Part shown: piece by piece, positions 54,208-63,363 of the stretch
Layout of the letters: every line of letters starts with the position of its first letter
Position numbering within the stretch: position 1 is the stretch's first letter
Assembly: GCA_016711085.1 (NCBI GenBank)
Contig: JADJTR010000004.1
Location: 372,001 to 436,000 of the forward strand
DNA length: 64,000 nucleotides
Source: Phyllobacteriaceae bacterium
GTDB taxonomy: Bacteria; Pseudomonadota; Alphaproteobacteria; Rhizobiales; Rhizobiaceae
Direction: 5' to 3'
Notes under the pieces: generated by a model
The model's database searches: none
Told to the model about the DNA's origin: nothing
What the model saw: only the letters and a program-made list of their open reading frames with translations
Made by a program: the position numbers and the translations under genes

Positions 54208-54241
54208 GGGCGGGCCGCACGGAAAACCGTGCAGCCCGCCC
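54208..54241 (+). terminator. Strong isolated hairpin in the hsp20-lipase gap
   Basis: GGGCGGGC-GCACGG / CCGTGC-GCCCGCCC with an AAAA loop and single-base bulges, followed by TTTCC. It lies in a divergent gap with no gene to terminate, so it may end a short RNA or act in the lipase leader. The rest of the 400-bp gap shows only the ROSE region. Confidence 0.4.
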
Positions 54242-54315
54242 TTTCCTCATGCTGGCTGGCGCACCCGCCAAGCCCCTGCTAGAGCCTTTCAGCGCCCAAA
54301 CGCCAAACGGACTCC

Positions 54316-55284
54316 ATGAGCTTCCATTTCACCGAAACGGAAAACAATCCGGTTCCGCCCAACGGCTTCGGCGGTTTTTTTAGCGCCCGCGACGGCGTGA
54401 CTTTGCGTTACGGCGTGTTCCGGACGCAATCGCGCCCGCATCTCGGCACCATTGTCATACTGCCCGGACGCAACGAGCCGATCGAGAAATACTTCGAGAC
54501 GATCTCCGACGTCATGGCCATGGGCTACGACGCCGCCATCATCGATTGGCGCGGACAGGGGTTTTCCGGCCGCCTGCTCGCCGACCGTCGCAAGGGCCAT
54601 GTCGGCTCCTTCGCCGACTACGCCGCCGACCTGCGCCAGTTCCTCGCCGACATCGTCCTGCCCGATTGCCGCGCGCCCTATCACCTGCTCGGCCACTCGA
54701 TGGGCGGATTGGCGGCGCTGCTCGCCGCGCCATGGCTCGGCAACCAGGTCAGCCGCATTGTTCTTTCCGCCCCGTTGCTTGAATTCGGCGAAGCGCCGGT
54801 ATCGACGGGGCGGCTCGGCCAGATCACCCGGGCCCTGTCGGCGATCGGGCTGGGTTCGCACTATTTGATCGGGTCGAAGGAAAAATCGCCGGACTTCCTC
54901 GCCAACGTCCTGACCAGCGACCCGCGCCGCTTTTGGCGCAACATCGCCATTCGCCGCGCGGCGCCCGAACTGGCGCTCGGCGGCCCGACGGTCGGGTGGA
55001 TCTCGGCCGCATGCCAGGCCATCGATGTGGCGCGCGATCCCGAATTCATCGCCCGCATTCATGTTCCTGTGCTGTTGATCGCCGCCGGCAGCGATACTGT
55101 CGTCTCCAACCGCGCCATCGAGGATTTCGCCCGCCGGCCGCGCGCCGGCGCGCATCTGACCATCGACGGCGCCCGCCACGAATTGCTGCAGGAATCAGAC
55201 GTCTATCGCGAGCCGTTTCTCGCCGCCATGCACGCCTATTTCTCCGGCGACATCCGCGCCGAGGCCGATTACCTCACCCGTTGA
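54316..55284 (+). CDS. Alpha/beta hydrolase, lysophospholipase-like
   Basis: 322 residues. Nucleophile elbow GHSMGG (about residue 123-128), oxyanion-region ILPGRNEPIEKY, WRGQGFSGR, Asp in AAGSDTVVSNRAIEDF and His in DGARHELLQES: complete triad. PldB/monoglyceride-lipase type. Its end overlaps the convergent phosphatase gene by 11 bp. Confidence 0.92.
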   Translation: MSFHFTETENNPVPPNGFGGFFSARDGVTLRYGVFRTQSRPHLGTIVILPGRNEPIEKYFETISDVMAMGYDAAIIDWRGQGFSGRLLADRRKGHVGSFADYAADLRQFLADIVLPDCRAPYHLLGHSMGGLAALLAAPWLGNQVSRIVLSAPLLEFGEAPVSTGRLGQITRALSAIGLGSHYLIGSKEKSPDFLANVLTSDPRRFWRNIAIRRAAPELALGGPTVGWISAACQAIDVARDPEFIARIHVPVLLIAAGSDTVVSNRAIEDFARRPRAGAHLTIDGARHELLQESDVYREPFLAAMHAYFSGDIRAEADYLTR

Positions 55285-56044
55285 GTATGGCGAGCGCCGC
55301 ATCGTGCAGGCGCGCATTGGCAGAGGCGAGAATCGATCCGCCGTTTTCCGCCCGGCCGCCGGTCCAGTCGGTGATGACGCCGCCGGCCTTTTCAATGATC
55401 GGGATCAGCGCCACGACGTCATAGGATTGTAGCCCGACTTCGCAGACCAGATCGGCCTGGCCCGATGCGACCATCATGTAGCCGTAGCAATCAGTGCCGT
55501 AGCGGACGAGGCGTACGGCGTCTTCGAGCCGGTCGTAGACCGCCTTCGCCGCGCCGGTGAACAGCGCCGGCGTGGTGGTGAACAGGATCGCCTCGTCGAG
55601 GCTCGCCGTGGCGCGCGTCGCAAGGCTTCGCGCCCCGCCGGGTCCCTCGTAGCGGGCCACGTCGCCATCGGTGAAGTAGATTTCGCCCGTAAAGGGCTGC
55701 GCCATGACGCCATGCACCGCCCGGCCGCGATGCGTCAGTCCGATCAGCGTGCCCCACACCGGCACGCCGGAAATGAAAGCACGCGTGCCGTCGACCGGGT
55801 CGATGACCCAGACGTGCTCGGCGTCGGCGTTGGTGGCGCCGAATTCCTCGCCGACGATGCCGTGGTCGGGATGGGCCGCCTCGATGGCGGCGCGAATGGC
55901 GCGTTCGGCTTCGCGGTCGGCTTCGGTGACCGGATCGAAACGGCCGACGCCCTTGTCGGTGACGGCGGCGGCGGCGCGAAAGCGCGGCAGGGTCTCGGCG
56001 GCGGCAAGCTGGGCGAGATGTTTAAGGAAGGCGGCGTCCGCCAT
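55274..56044 (-). CDS. hisN: Histidinol-phosphatase of the inositol monophosphatase family
   Basis: 256 residues. IMPase metal-binding motifs GEEFG (about 67), WVIDPVDGTRAFISG (about 82-94) and, near the C terminus, VGLQSYDVVALIPIIEKAGG. HisN of Actinobacteria and Alphaproteobacteria dephosphorylates histidinol phosphate. The substrate is inferred from similarity to alphaproteobacterial HisN; other sugar phosphates are possible. Adjacent to an N-formylglutamate hydrolase-like gene (histidine breakdown), which may be chance. Confidence 0.82.
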   Translation of the reverse strand: MADAAFLKHLAQLAAAETLPRFRAAAAVTDKGVGRFDPVTEADREAERAIRAAIEAAHPDHGIVGEEFGATNADAEHVWVIDPVDGTRAFISGVPVWGTLIGLTHRGRAVHGVMAQPFTGEIYFTDGDVARYEGPGGARSLATRATASLDEAILFTTTPALFTGAAKAVYDRLEDAVRLVRYGTDCYGYMMVASGQADLVCEVGLQSYDVVALIPIIEKAGGVITDWTGGRAENGGSILASANARLHDAALAILNG

Positions 56045-56115
56045 GATGGCCTCGCAGGGATGGGGATGCGTCGCATTGGCACGGTTCGCATCGTGAAAAA
56101 AGTCTTAAGGCGCGC

Positions 56116-56144
56116 TTGACGCTTTGTGCAGTGCACCATACGCT
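56116..56144 (+). promoter_or_regulatory. Promoter of the second sRNA candidate
   Basis: TTGACG (56116-56121), 17-bp spacer, TACGCT (56139-56144); predicted start near 56150. Confidence 0.5.
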
Positions 56145-56149
56145 CGTCG

Positions 56150-56235
56150 ATGAACAGGTTTTCCTGTTCCGCCCTCCTTGGGCGTTTCCTCCCTAGACTC
56201 TGACCGCGTCGCCACGAGCGATGCGGTCTTTTTTT
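56150..56235 (+). ncRNA. Candidate small RNA with three hairpins and CCUCC motifs
   Basis: About 86 nt. Hairpin 1 is GAACAGG-TTTT-CCTGTTC (56152-56169); hairpin 2 CGCCC-TCCTT-GGGCG (56170-56184); a single-stranded TTTCCTCCCTAGACTCT; hairpin 3 GACCGCGTCGC-CACGA-GCGATGCGGTC (one mismatch) then TTTTTTT, an ideal terminator. No plus-strand gene precedes it and it has its own promoter, so it is best read as a free sRNA. CCUCC in a loop and linker suggests anti-SD pairing, as in alpha-r14-like RNAs. It ends exactly at the convergent 3' end of the amidohydrolase gene. Confidence 0.65.
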
Positions 56236-57125
56236 CATTCCGCCGCCCATTGCGCCGGCTGCCCGAGCGATGCCGCCAGCGCCGTCATTTCGCCTGCAAA
56301 CCGCGCCATGTCGGCCTGAAGCCCGTTGAAACCGTCGCTTTTTTCGATTCGGCGTTCATCCAGGTAGAGCGCCCGGCTGATCTCGATCTGCACGGCGTGG
56401 ACATTCCGCGCCGGACGGCCGTAGTGCTCGGTGATGAAGCCGCCGGCATAGGGCTTGTTGTGGGCGACGCGATAGCCCATCGCCGAAAGTGAGGCGATCG
56501 CGGCTTCACTGACCTCGCGCGACGCGGCGCGGCCGAAACGGTCGCCGACGACGATGTCGGGGCGGAAAGCCTCGGCGGCGACGCGGATATTGCCCGGCAT
56601 CGAATGACAATCGATCAGTAGCGCCGCGCCGAAGGCGTCATGGGCGCTGGCCACCAATCGGCGCAAGGCAGCGTGATAGGGCCGGTAACAGGCCTCGATG
56701 CGGGCATGCGCCTCGGCCAGCGCCAGGCGGCCGGGGTAAATGTCGACCCCCTCGCCGACGATGCGCGGAATGACCCCGAGACCGCCGGCGACCCGCGGCG
56801 TACGGCTGTTGGCCTGCGCCGGCAGGGTTTCGGCGAACAGACGCGGATCGAGCTCGTTGGCTTCGCGGTTGACGTCGACATAAGCGCGCGGAAAATGCGC
56901 CACGAGAAGGCTGGCGCCGCTATCGCAGGCGCCGGCGAACAATTCGTCGACATAGGCGTCTTCGGAACGGCGGATGGCGATGTCGTCGAGGCGCGATTGC
57001 GCCCGAAACCGCGCCGGATAGGACCGCCCGCTATGCGGCGAATTGAACACCAGCGGGGACAGGGCGCGCTCCGGGCCGTGAATTGCAAACGGCGCGCCCG
57101 AGGCGAAATCCGCCGCGGCGCTCAT
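56235..57125 (-). CDS. N-formylglutamate amidohydrolase family protein
   Basis: 296 residues. Motifs of the family: FNSPHSGRSYP near the N terminus, RSEDAYVDELF, LIDCHSMPG, DIVVGDRFGRAA and GGFITEHYGRP. HutG type enzymes free glutamate from N-formylglutamate in histidine breakdown; other hut genes are absent here. Start ATG 57125 (57137 possible). Confidence 0.85.
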   Translation of the reverse strand: MSAAADFASGAPFAIHGPERALSPLVFNSPHSGRSYPARFRAQSRLDDIAIRRSEDAYVDELFAGACDSGASLLVAHFPRAYVDVNREANELDPRLFAETLPAQANSRTPRVAGGLGVIPRIVGEGVDIYPGRLALAEAHARIEACYRPYHAALRRLVASAHDAFGAALLIDCHSMPGNIRVAAEAFRPDIVVGDRFGRAASREVSEAAIASLSAMGYRVAHNKPYAGGFITEHYGRPARNVHAVQIEISRALYLDERRIEKSDGFNGLQADMARFAGEMTALAASLGQPAQWAAE

Positions 57126-57304
57126 GAACCGGCCCATTCCGTCGAACAAATCCCCATGCGGCGAAACTGCCACCGCGCAATCGGCAAGGCAAGGGCGATG
57201 AAATCGCCGGCATTCACCCGTTGTTTACCCGCGTATCGGCATAAGCTAATCATGGTTAACCGGCGCGGCCGGCCGACGAATGCAAAGGTTTGGGGACGGG
57301 TGAC

Positions 57305-57664
57305 ATGAAGCGTATCCTGCTGGCCGAGGACGATGAGGACATGCGCCGCTTTCTGGTGCGGGCGCTGGAGAAGGCCGGTTATGACGTCATGGACTATGAC
57401 AATGGCGCAAGCGCCTATGAGCGCCTGCGCGAGGAGCCGTTCTCCCTGCTGCTGACCGACATTGTCATGCCCGAAATGGACGGCATCGAATTGGCCAGGC
57501 GCGCCACCGAGATCGATCCGGATCTGAAAGTGATGTTCATCACCGGTTTCGCCGCCGTGGCGCTCAATCCGGATTCCAAGGCGCCCAAGGACGCCAAGGT
57601 GCTCTCCAAGCCCTTCCACCTGAAGGACCTCGTCAACGAGGTGGAGAAGATGCTGGCGGCCTGA
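57305..57664 (+). CDS. cpdR: Response regulator CpdR
   Basis: 119 residues, a stand-alone receiver: acidic EDD (8-10), phospho-acceptor Asp52 in LTDIVMPEMDG, Thr in MFITGF and Lys in VLSKPFH. Sequence is almost the alphaproteobacterial CpdR, including the C-terminal LAA that signals ClpXP. Unphosphorylated CpdR brings ClpXP to the pole and promotes breakdown of CtrA and others. Confidence 0.93.
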   Translation: MKRILLAEDDEDMRRFLVRALEKAGYDVMDYDNGASAYERLREEPFSLLLTDIVMPEMDGIELARRATEIDPDLKVMFITGFAAVALNPDSKAPKDAKVLSKPFHLKDLVNEVEKMLAA

Positions 57665-57685
57665 TCGGTCGTCGGGGCTTTGCGC

Positions 57686-57714
57686 TTGACGCCTCCGGGC
57701 GTCTGTGATGTATG
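57686..57714 (+). promoter_or_regulatory. Promoter of tRNA-Val
   Basis: TTGACG (57686-57691), 17 bp, TGTATG (57709-57714), 12 bp before the tRNA. A GACGCC/GGCGTC hairpin overlaps the spacer and may terminate cpdR. Confidence 0.5.
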
Positions 57715-57726
57715 CGCGGCGCGAAT

Positions 57727-57807
<81 letters not shown>

Positions 57808-57868
57808 TTCTTGATAACATTGGCTTTTTAGCCGTTATCTCCCTGCATCAGACCGAATGCTTTCGCTG

Positions 57869-57890
57869 CTGTCACACTCTTGTCACAGCG
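57869..57890 (+). repeat. Integrase arm-type site candidate (left)
   Basis: A 22-bp site with two TGTCACA copies (CTGTCACACTC then TTGTCACAGCG); matches 63364-63385 in 20 of 22 bases. Lies ~60 bp inside attL, before the integrase start. Confidence 0.6.
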
Positions 57891-57901
57891 AGGCAAACGA
57901 T

Positions 57902-58864
57902 ATGGCTTCCTTTCGCAAACGCGGCTCCAAATGGCAGGTGCAAATCCGTCGCCAAGGTCAGACCCCGCTTTCGAGAACCTTCCTTTTGAAAACAGACGCC
58001 CAGGAATGGGCCAGAGAGATGGAACGCACAGCCGACAGGAGAGGCTTGCCAATTGATGCCAAGGTTCTGGACAAGGTGACGCTTAGGCAATTGGTCGAGC
58101 GCTACAGGGATACCGTCCTGCCTCGAAAGAAAGGGGCCGAAGTCGAGACCTATATCCTCAACGCCTTTCTTCGCGAGCCGATGTGCAGAAAGCCTGTTTC
58201 GCAGATCATTCCAGCCGATTTCGCGGCCTATCGCGACAGACGCTTGCAGGAGATCACGTCAAAGTCGCTCAAGCGGCAGTTTTCTCCAATACACAACATG
58301 TTCGAAGTCGCTCGGGACGAATGGGGATTGCCGATCCTTGAAAACCCTATGGACAAGGTGAAGCTCAAGGCGTTCGACAACAAGCGCGAGAGAAGGCTCA
58401 AAGCCGGGGAATTGGAGCGCATTGTCGCAGCCTGCCAAACCACCCGTAATCCTATCATTCTCAAGGTCATACTGTTCGCCTTGGAAACCGCCATGCGCAG
58501 GGGTGAAATACTCGCGCTGGGTTGGGACCAAGTGGACCTCGAACGGCGCTCAGTGACCGTTCAAGAGTCAAAGAACGGCTATTCCCGAACAATACCGCTG
58601 ACTTCCAAAGCCCATGTGATATTATGTAGTTTGCAAATGGGGGACACAAAGGCATTCCCAGTTAGCAGCAATGCGCTCAAACTCTCATGGGTTCGGATAA
58701 TGGAAAGAGCAAATATAACAGACCTACATTTCCATGACCTCAGGCACGAAGCAATTAGCAATTTTGCCGAAAATGGATTAGGTATAATTGAATTGTGCTG
58801 GCTTAGCGGCCACCGTGACCCGAGAATGATCATGAGGTATGCTCATAAGAATGAAAAGTTTTAG
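57902..58864 (+). CDS. Tyrosine recombinase / integrase
   Basis: 320 residues. N-terminal arm-binding-like (MASFRKRGSKWQVQIRRQG), SAM-like core-binding 60-160, catalytic domain with Arg in ALETAMRRGEILALGW, HDLRHE, GHRDPRMIMRYAH (His and Tyr nucleophile). All catalytic residues present, so probably active. Read away from the tRNA. Confidence 0.95.
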   Translation: MASFRKRGSKWQVQIRRQGQTPLSRTFLLKTDAQEWAREMERTADRRGLPIDAKVLDKVTLRQLVERYRDTVLPRKKGAEVETYILNAFLREPMCRKPVSQIIPADFAAYRDRRLQEITSKSLKRQFSPIHNMFEVARDEWGLPILENPMDKVKLKAFDNKRERRLKAGELERIVAACQTTRNPIILKVILFALETAMRRGEILALGWDQVDLERRSVTVQESKNGYSRTIPLTSKAHVILCSLQMGDTKAFPVSSNALKLSWVRIMERANITDLHFHDLRHEAISNFAENGLGIIELCWLSGHRDPRMIMRYAHKNEKF

Positions 58865-58874
58865 GAATTAATAA

Positions 58875-59405
58875 ATGACTAAGAATTTTATCCGTTTGGT
58901 GCTTTTTTTATTCTCTTTTACATTTATATTTTTTTCTAGCTATAAATTCTTAGTTCCTATAAAAGGATTTATAATCAATATTGCTCCATTTGGAGCGGAG
59001 TGGAGATATAGGGCTATTCAACAACAATGCTTGAAAAGCTATATCGGAGACTGGCGCGCTCAGCGTGATTGTCGAAGAGCTTATACAGACACCTCCGATG
59101 CGGATATTGTCGAGTCCTTTAAAAAAAAGGAATTATATATTGGAGCAATATGCAAAGACGTAAAAAAATTGGCTGGAACAAAAATTGTTCCATGTAAGGC
59201 AACAGAATGTAGTAATTTCTTTTCTAAAAAGAATGCAAATGAAGTTGGTGAAGGATACTTGCAGCATATTTTGATAGAAATGATGAATGATAAAGATATT
59301 ATAATATATATTAACTACAATACTAACAATGGATATTTTTCTTTAATAAATCTTGCAACGCTTGATAGTATTGAATTGGACTGTATTAAATTGGTGTCAA
59401 AATGA
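58875..59405 (+). CDS. Membrane-anchored protein of unknown function, AT-rich
   Basis: 176 residues. One N-terminal hydrophobic segment (LVLFLFSFTFIFFSSYKFLV), then a soluble part with six Cys and many Lys, Asn and Ile. GC is far lower than anywhere else in the window, with codons such as AAA, ATA and TTA throughout, so recent acquisition is likely. It starts 10 bp after the integrase and overlaps the next gene by 4 bp (ATGA). No family recognised. Confidence 0.75.
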   Translation: MTKNFIRLVLFLFSFTFIFFSSYKFLVPIKGFIINIAPFGAEWRYRAIQQQCLKSYIGDWRAQRDCRRAYTDTSDADIVESFKKKELYIGAICKDVKKLAGTKIVPCKATECSNFFSKKNANEVGEGYLQHILIEMMNDKDIIIYINYNTNNGYFSLINLATLDSIELDCIKLVSK

Positions 59406-59896
59406 ACAAGTCTCCTGTGGTTTTATTTAATGTGCGCTGGCTTTCCATCGAAGAAATATCATCAGAATGGTCAAAGGAACTAAACCGAGACGCGTCTATT
59501 ATAAAGCGCGAGATGCAACTAGCCTTAATTAATTTCGACCGGATGGACCGGGGGCTTGGACGAATCGACGCTTTGCCGGACCAATTCGGACCTCCACCCG
59601 CCGAACAGTATGTGACAAGAGAATTCGTGGCGAGATTTGCCGCAAAACAACATTGGCCGCTTCCTTCTTTCTGGTTCCCGCCTGAACAAGGCGCGGAGCG
59701 ACCGGGACGCCCATCGATGCGCGGTGAGGTTAGAGGCAGGTTCGCTGCGCGCCAGATAGAGGGGCTTACAGCGGATTCGATTTCAGCTGAGGCGCGTGAA
59801 ATTCACAATGCCCTTGTCGCCGAACCCGATGGCAAGCACATACCTGAGCCAAAGACAATTCAGGTCCATATTCGTGACCTTTGGCATGCAAGATAG
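59402..59896 (+). CDS. Unknown 164-residue protein
   Basis: The first ~45 residues are coded by AT-rich DNA like the previous gene, the rest by DNA near host composition, so it may be a junction. The N-terminal WLSIEEISSEWSKELNRD may be a helix-turn-helix; the middle PPAEQYVTREFVARFAAKQHWPLPSFWFP is of unknown type. Overlaps the preceding gene as ATGA. Confidence 0.65.
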   Translation: MNKSPVVLFNVRWLSIEEISSEWSKELNRDASIIKREMQLALINFDRMDRGLGRIDALPDQFGPPPAEQYVTREFVARFAAKQHWPLPSFWFPPEQGAERPGRPSMRGEVRGRFAARQIEGLTADSISAEAREIHNALVAEPDGKHIPEPKTIQVHIRDLWHAR

Positions 59897-60031
59897 CCAT
59901 TGCTCGAATCTTTAAATTCAATCTCATTTTATAGCGCTTTTAAAGGCAAGCAATATTTGAGATAATTATGTTGTAGGAGGGAGAACCTTCCTACGAAAAA
60001 ACTTTGATTTTTAAAAGAAGGAATTTTAGAG

Positions 60032-61241
60032 ATGAAATCTATTATCAATGATTCGACCGAAAGCGTTTTAAATAACATGGATACAATTCTGACTGAAAGC
60101 GGCTTTGCCGGGCCGACTGACATTCCGAAACTTGTTTATCTCTCTCTGGTCACCGGCATGTTGAGCCGTCCGGTGTCTATGGTGATAAAAGGCGCTTCGG
60201 GTGCCGGTAAATCATTCGCCTTGAATGCTGCCTTGCAATTCGTTCCAGCCAACGCCTACGAACGGTTTGAAGGCATGTCTGAGAAAGCGATTGTCTATCT
60301 GAAAGGCATCGACCTCAAACACAAGCACCTGATCATAGGTGAAGCAGCGGGAATGGCCGAAGGTGCCGGACGGGCATTGCTCCGCCAATTGCTTAGCGAA
60401 GGAAAAGTTCGCTACGCCACCGTTGAAAGCACAGACAAGGGCCTTTCGGGGAAAGAGCTGCTTGCTTTGGAAGGTCCGACGGGGCTGATCATGACCACAA
60501 CGGCCACCGCCCTTCACCCGGAGGACGAAAGCCGGATGCTTTCGGTGCACATTCGCGAGAGCAGGGAAGCAATCAGGGAGGCTCTCATGGCTCAAGCGAC
60601 AGGACAAGCCAAGGAAAAGAAGCAGATCGACAGCGCTCCTTGGTTATCCCTTTGGGATTGGATGAGGGAACAGCCGAAGAACGTTCAAATCCCCTATGCA
60701 AGAGATATCGCCGAAAGGCTCCCGGCGACCCATGATCGGATTAAGCGGGATTTTGTGCAGGTCCTATCATTGATCAAAGCTTCTGCACTTGTGCATGGTT
60801 CGGACAGAGAGCGAGATGAAAACGGTGAAATTATTGCCAACAAGCGCGACTACGAGATCATCTTCGACCTCTTGAATGGGCCGCTTTCTGTGGGATTATC
60901 CCGGTCGGTCTCCGACCATGTCCGAAAACTTGTGGAAGCGGTCGATAGGCTCGCGAAATCGAAAGAACGCCCTTGAAGGTGTCACCCTTTTTGAAATCTC
61001 GCGCGCTTTGGACAGGGACCGATCTTCGGTTTCCCGCGCCATCGCGGCAGCCGTAAAGGAAGGATTTCTTCGGGATGAAAACCCTGGTCAAGGTCGTGAA
61101 TCGAAAATTTTTATCGGGGAAGTTCCGCTTCCTTCCGGTGACGCCTTGCCGCGGCCGGAAGAGTTGTTCGGCAGCCATCCTGGTACAGCTGAAAAAGCAG
61201 CCTTGCCGATAAAAACTGAAGCCGTCCACATTCCTTGGTAA
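60032..61241 (+). CDS. P-loop ATPase with C-terminal winged-helix-like region (frameshift)
   Basis: Restored about 400 residues. Walker A GASGAGKS (54-61) follows a helical N-terminus; Walker B-like HLIIGEAAGMAEG and sensor-like GLIMTTTAT. The frame stops at 60976; removing one A from AAA at about 60964 continues in the frame NALEGVTLFEISRALDRDRSSVSRAIAAAVKEGFL, a winged-helix, to the stop at 61241. Such ATPases in integrative elements serve as replication/primase-associated helicases. GAAGGA precedes ATG 60032. A terminator follows. Confidence 0.75.
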
Positions 61242-61253
61242 ATTTCACCAAAA

Positions 61254-61280
61254 AGCTCCCCGCATTTTCGCGGGGGGCTT
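61254..61280 (+). terminator. Rho-independent-type terminator
   Basis: AGCTCCCCGC-ATTTTC-GCGGGGGGCT, followed by TCCCCTT; the A tract before it makes it bidirectional. The remaining ~350 bp to 61629 contain no credible gene. Confidence 0.6.
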
Positions 61281-61629
61281 CCCCTTCCAGTTTCCTAACA
61301 CAACGGCAATGATGCGAATTCTTTTTTTTCAATAAGTTACTTGGTTATTTCTAGAAATTCGGCTGCCCTGCTCGATACCTTTCCCATACCATTGTCAATA
61401 CTTCTGCATAGCCTAATGAAGCAGGGTTTCTGGTCATCACTCACCGTTGGCAGGGAGGCGGTCAATGACCAGCATGGGGCCGTAACCTGCCAGACAGGTT
61501 TCCAACTGGCCAGACGGCAAATCGGACATTGACCAACATTGCGTGTGGCGGCACTCTCGGCCCCAAACGGACATTCACGTCGTACTGTGTTGTATCCTTG
61601 AACTTCAAGAAAGCGGTCGTATTGATAGC

Positions 61630-63273
61630 CTATTCGGAGTGAGATGACCGACTAAAATCTCGCCAAGCGCTTTCTGCCATTCCAGCACAGAACTCTTCAG
61701 CCAATTCAATCTGAGATAGCCGCTCCAATCGCTCATAGTCTGCCGAGGATGCCATCCAATTTAGGAGGTTTTCTCTTGTAGATTTAGAATAGGTTTCGAA
61801 GAAAAAGTCGAAAAGTTCCAGTGGATGCTCCGATGATTTTTTGTTGCGATCAACTTCGCCAAAAAAAGTTCCCGGCGATTGATGATAGAGTTCCATTTCG
61901 GCATCGCTCAGTGGCACCTGACATATGATCGTTGCAGTACCGTCGTGAAGCCGAAAGATTCCTGATGCATTTTTTCCCTGCTCCATCACCACTGCGCTGA
62001 GTAGTTTGGCAGGAACGTCCTTTCCCGATCCATTTGGAACCAAATACGAGTTGCCGATGAGCAATCGCTCCTGATCAAGATTACCGAAAGCTTCCGCTGG
62101 AAGCCTCTCATCGAACGTTTGGGGGACATCCCAGTGATCTTGAAACGCTCTCAACAACGCATAGGGCTCTATGTGCTTCTGGCGAAGCTGGTGCATTTCC
62201 AATACTGATCGCGCGGCGCGTTCAAATGGGAAATCATCTATCTTGAATCCGGTTGCCGAGTAGAATCCGCCAGAGTTCAAGGCTTCAATGTCGTGGACAA
62301 AGGGCCTGTTTGTTATGAATAGATAGGCGCTTGGTGCCGGATCACCATTGATTGTAAGATTTCTCTCCGCTTCCGTGATGCCATCAACCATCTCTTTCAT
62401 CCATGCAGACTCATTTGCTTCTGCTTCTCTTTCAGACCGGCTAATCTCGACGAATACGATCCGAGGATAATCCGCCTCTTTCTTAAGTGCGTCATGAAGC
62501 TTTTTGCGGATTGCAACTGGTTTGTCAGTTTTGCCTGCACGGCTTGACGTCATTGATACTGATTTTGCTTCGACCGCGAACTTACGACCCGTTACGCGAT
62601 GGGTTGCGATAAACTCACTATGGGTTTTGGTGGGATCATCTTCGTCCTCAAGCTCAATTTCAAATCCTGCCTTCGCAAATCTTCCAATCACATAAGCCTC
62701 GTACAAGGCCCCTTCAAATTGACGGTGGTCTTTCAAGCGCGCTATCAGCTTTCTCGGGAGTTCAATATTGTGTTCGATTAGATAAAGATCATAAGCCAAA
62801 CCTATGTAACCGCGCATTGCGCCGTTCATTGGCATCGTAGTCAATTTGCCCTGTTCGTCGATGTATTTTTTCTGATGTAGGCACATGCTCTGATACCATT
62901 TAATCAGTGGATGGCGGTCCTTTTCAAGTTTGGCAATTTCAGCGTTTCCCCACTCACCACCCAAAGTGTCAGACATATAGTCCATCAGGAAATCGGTGAA
63001 CGTCAGCCATGTCTGTGATTTAAGAAGCCGCGAACCAACGGCGACAAACCTAGTACCGTTGTGAACGACCGAGATAATTGGCTTTCCCGCGCCCTGCATC
63101 AGGCGGCGCTGAATTTCCTTCGCATCTGAGCGCTGCGATTGAATTTTCAATTCTTCTTCAATCGACTTCTTTAAATGCGCTCGCATGGGACTGTCTGGGT
63201 GACGTCCATGGCAGCGCTTGAACTTCAATCCGGAGCCGCACGGGCATTTTTGGTTTCTGCCAGTCTTTCTCAT
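61630..63273 (-). CDS. SEC-C protein with putative PD-(D/E)XK nuclease core, candidate defence protein
   Basis: 547 residues. N-terminal SEC-C zinc motif at about 6-24: RNQKCPCGSGLKFKRCHG. Residues ~185-240 hold FEGALYEAYVIGRFAKAGF, then SEFIATHR and KFAVEAKSVS; the Glu..(D/E)xK pattern with a helix before it fits a PD-(D/E)XK nuclease fold. The rest has no recognised motif. ATG 63273 (MRKTGRNQK) with AGGTG upstream is preferred over 63291. It is the only gene on its strand in the island. Nuclease activity and defence role are inference. Confidence 0.75.
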   Translation of the reverse strand: MRKTGRNQKCPCGSGLKFKRCHGRHPDSPMRAHLKKSIEEELKIQSQRSDAKEIQRRLMQGAGKPIISVVHNGTRFVAVGSRLLKSQTWLTFTDFLMDYMSDTLGGEWGNAEIAKLEKDRHPLIKWYQSMCLHQKKYIDEQGKLTTMPMNGAMRGYIGLAYDLYLIEHNIELPRKLIARLKDHRQFEGALYEAYVIGRFAKAGFEIELEDEDDPTKTHSEFIATHRVTGRKFAVEAKSVSMTSSRAGKTDKPVAIRKKLHDALKKEADYPRIVFVEISRSEREAEANESAWMKEMVDGITEAERNLTINGDPAPSAYLFITNRPFVHDIEALNSGGFYSATGFKIDDFPFERAARSVLEMHQLRQKHIEPYALLRAFQDHWDVPQTFDERLPAEAFGNLDQERLLIGNSYLVPNGSGKDVPAKLLSAVVMEQGKNASGIFRLHDGTATIICQVPLSDAEMELYHQSPGTFFGEVDRNKKSSEHPLELFDFFFETYSKSTRENLLNWMASSADYERLERLSQIELAEEFCAGMAESAWRDFSRSSHSE

Positions 63274-63363
63274 GTCACCTACTGAGACCATTCAGGATCA
63301 AACCGTGTCGGAACGTCGGTACTATTCAATGTTCGCTTTCCCCAAAGACCCCCCCGTGTCTTC

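Noticed and set aside
57242..57262. CtrA box before cpdR
   Set aside because: GGTTAACCAT is present but the second half-site at 7-bp spacing has two mismatches; too weak to list.
61341..61532. Small open frame of 63 codons in the island
   Set aside because: No ribosome binding site, no coding-like composition and no resemblance to a family.
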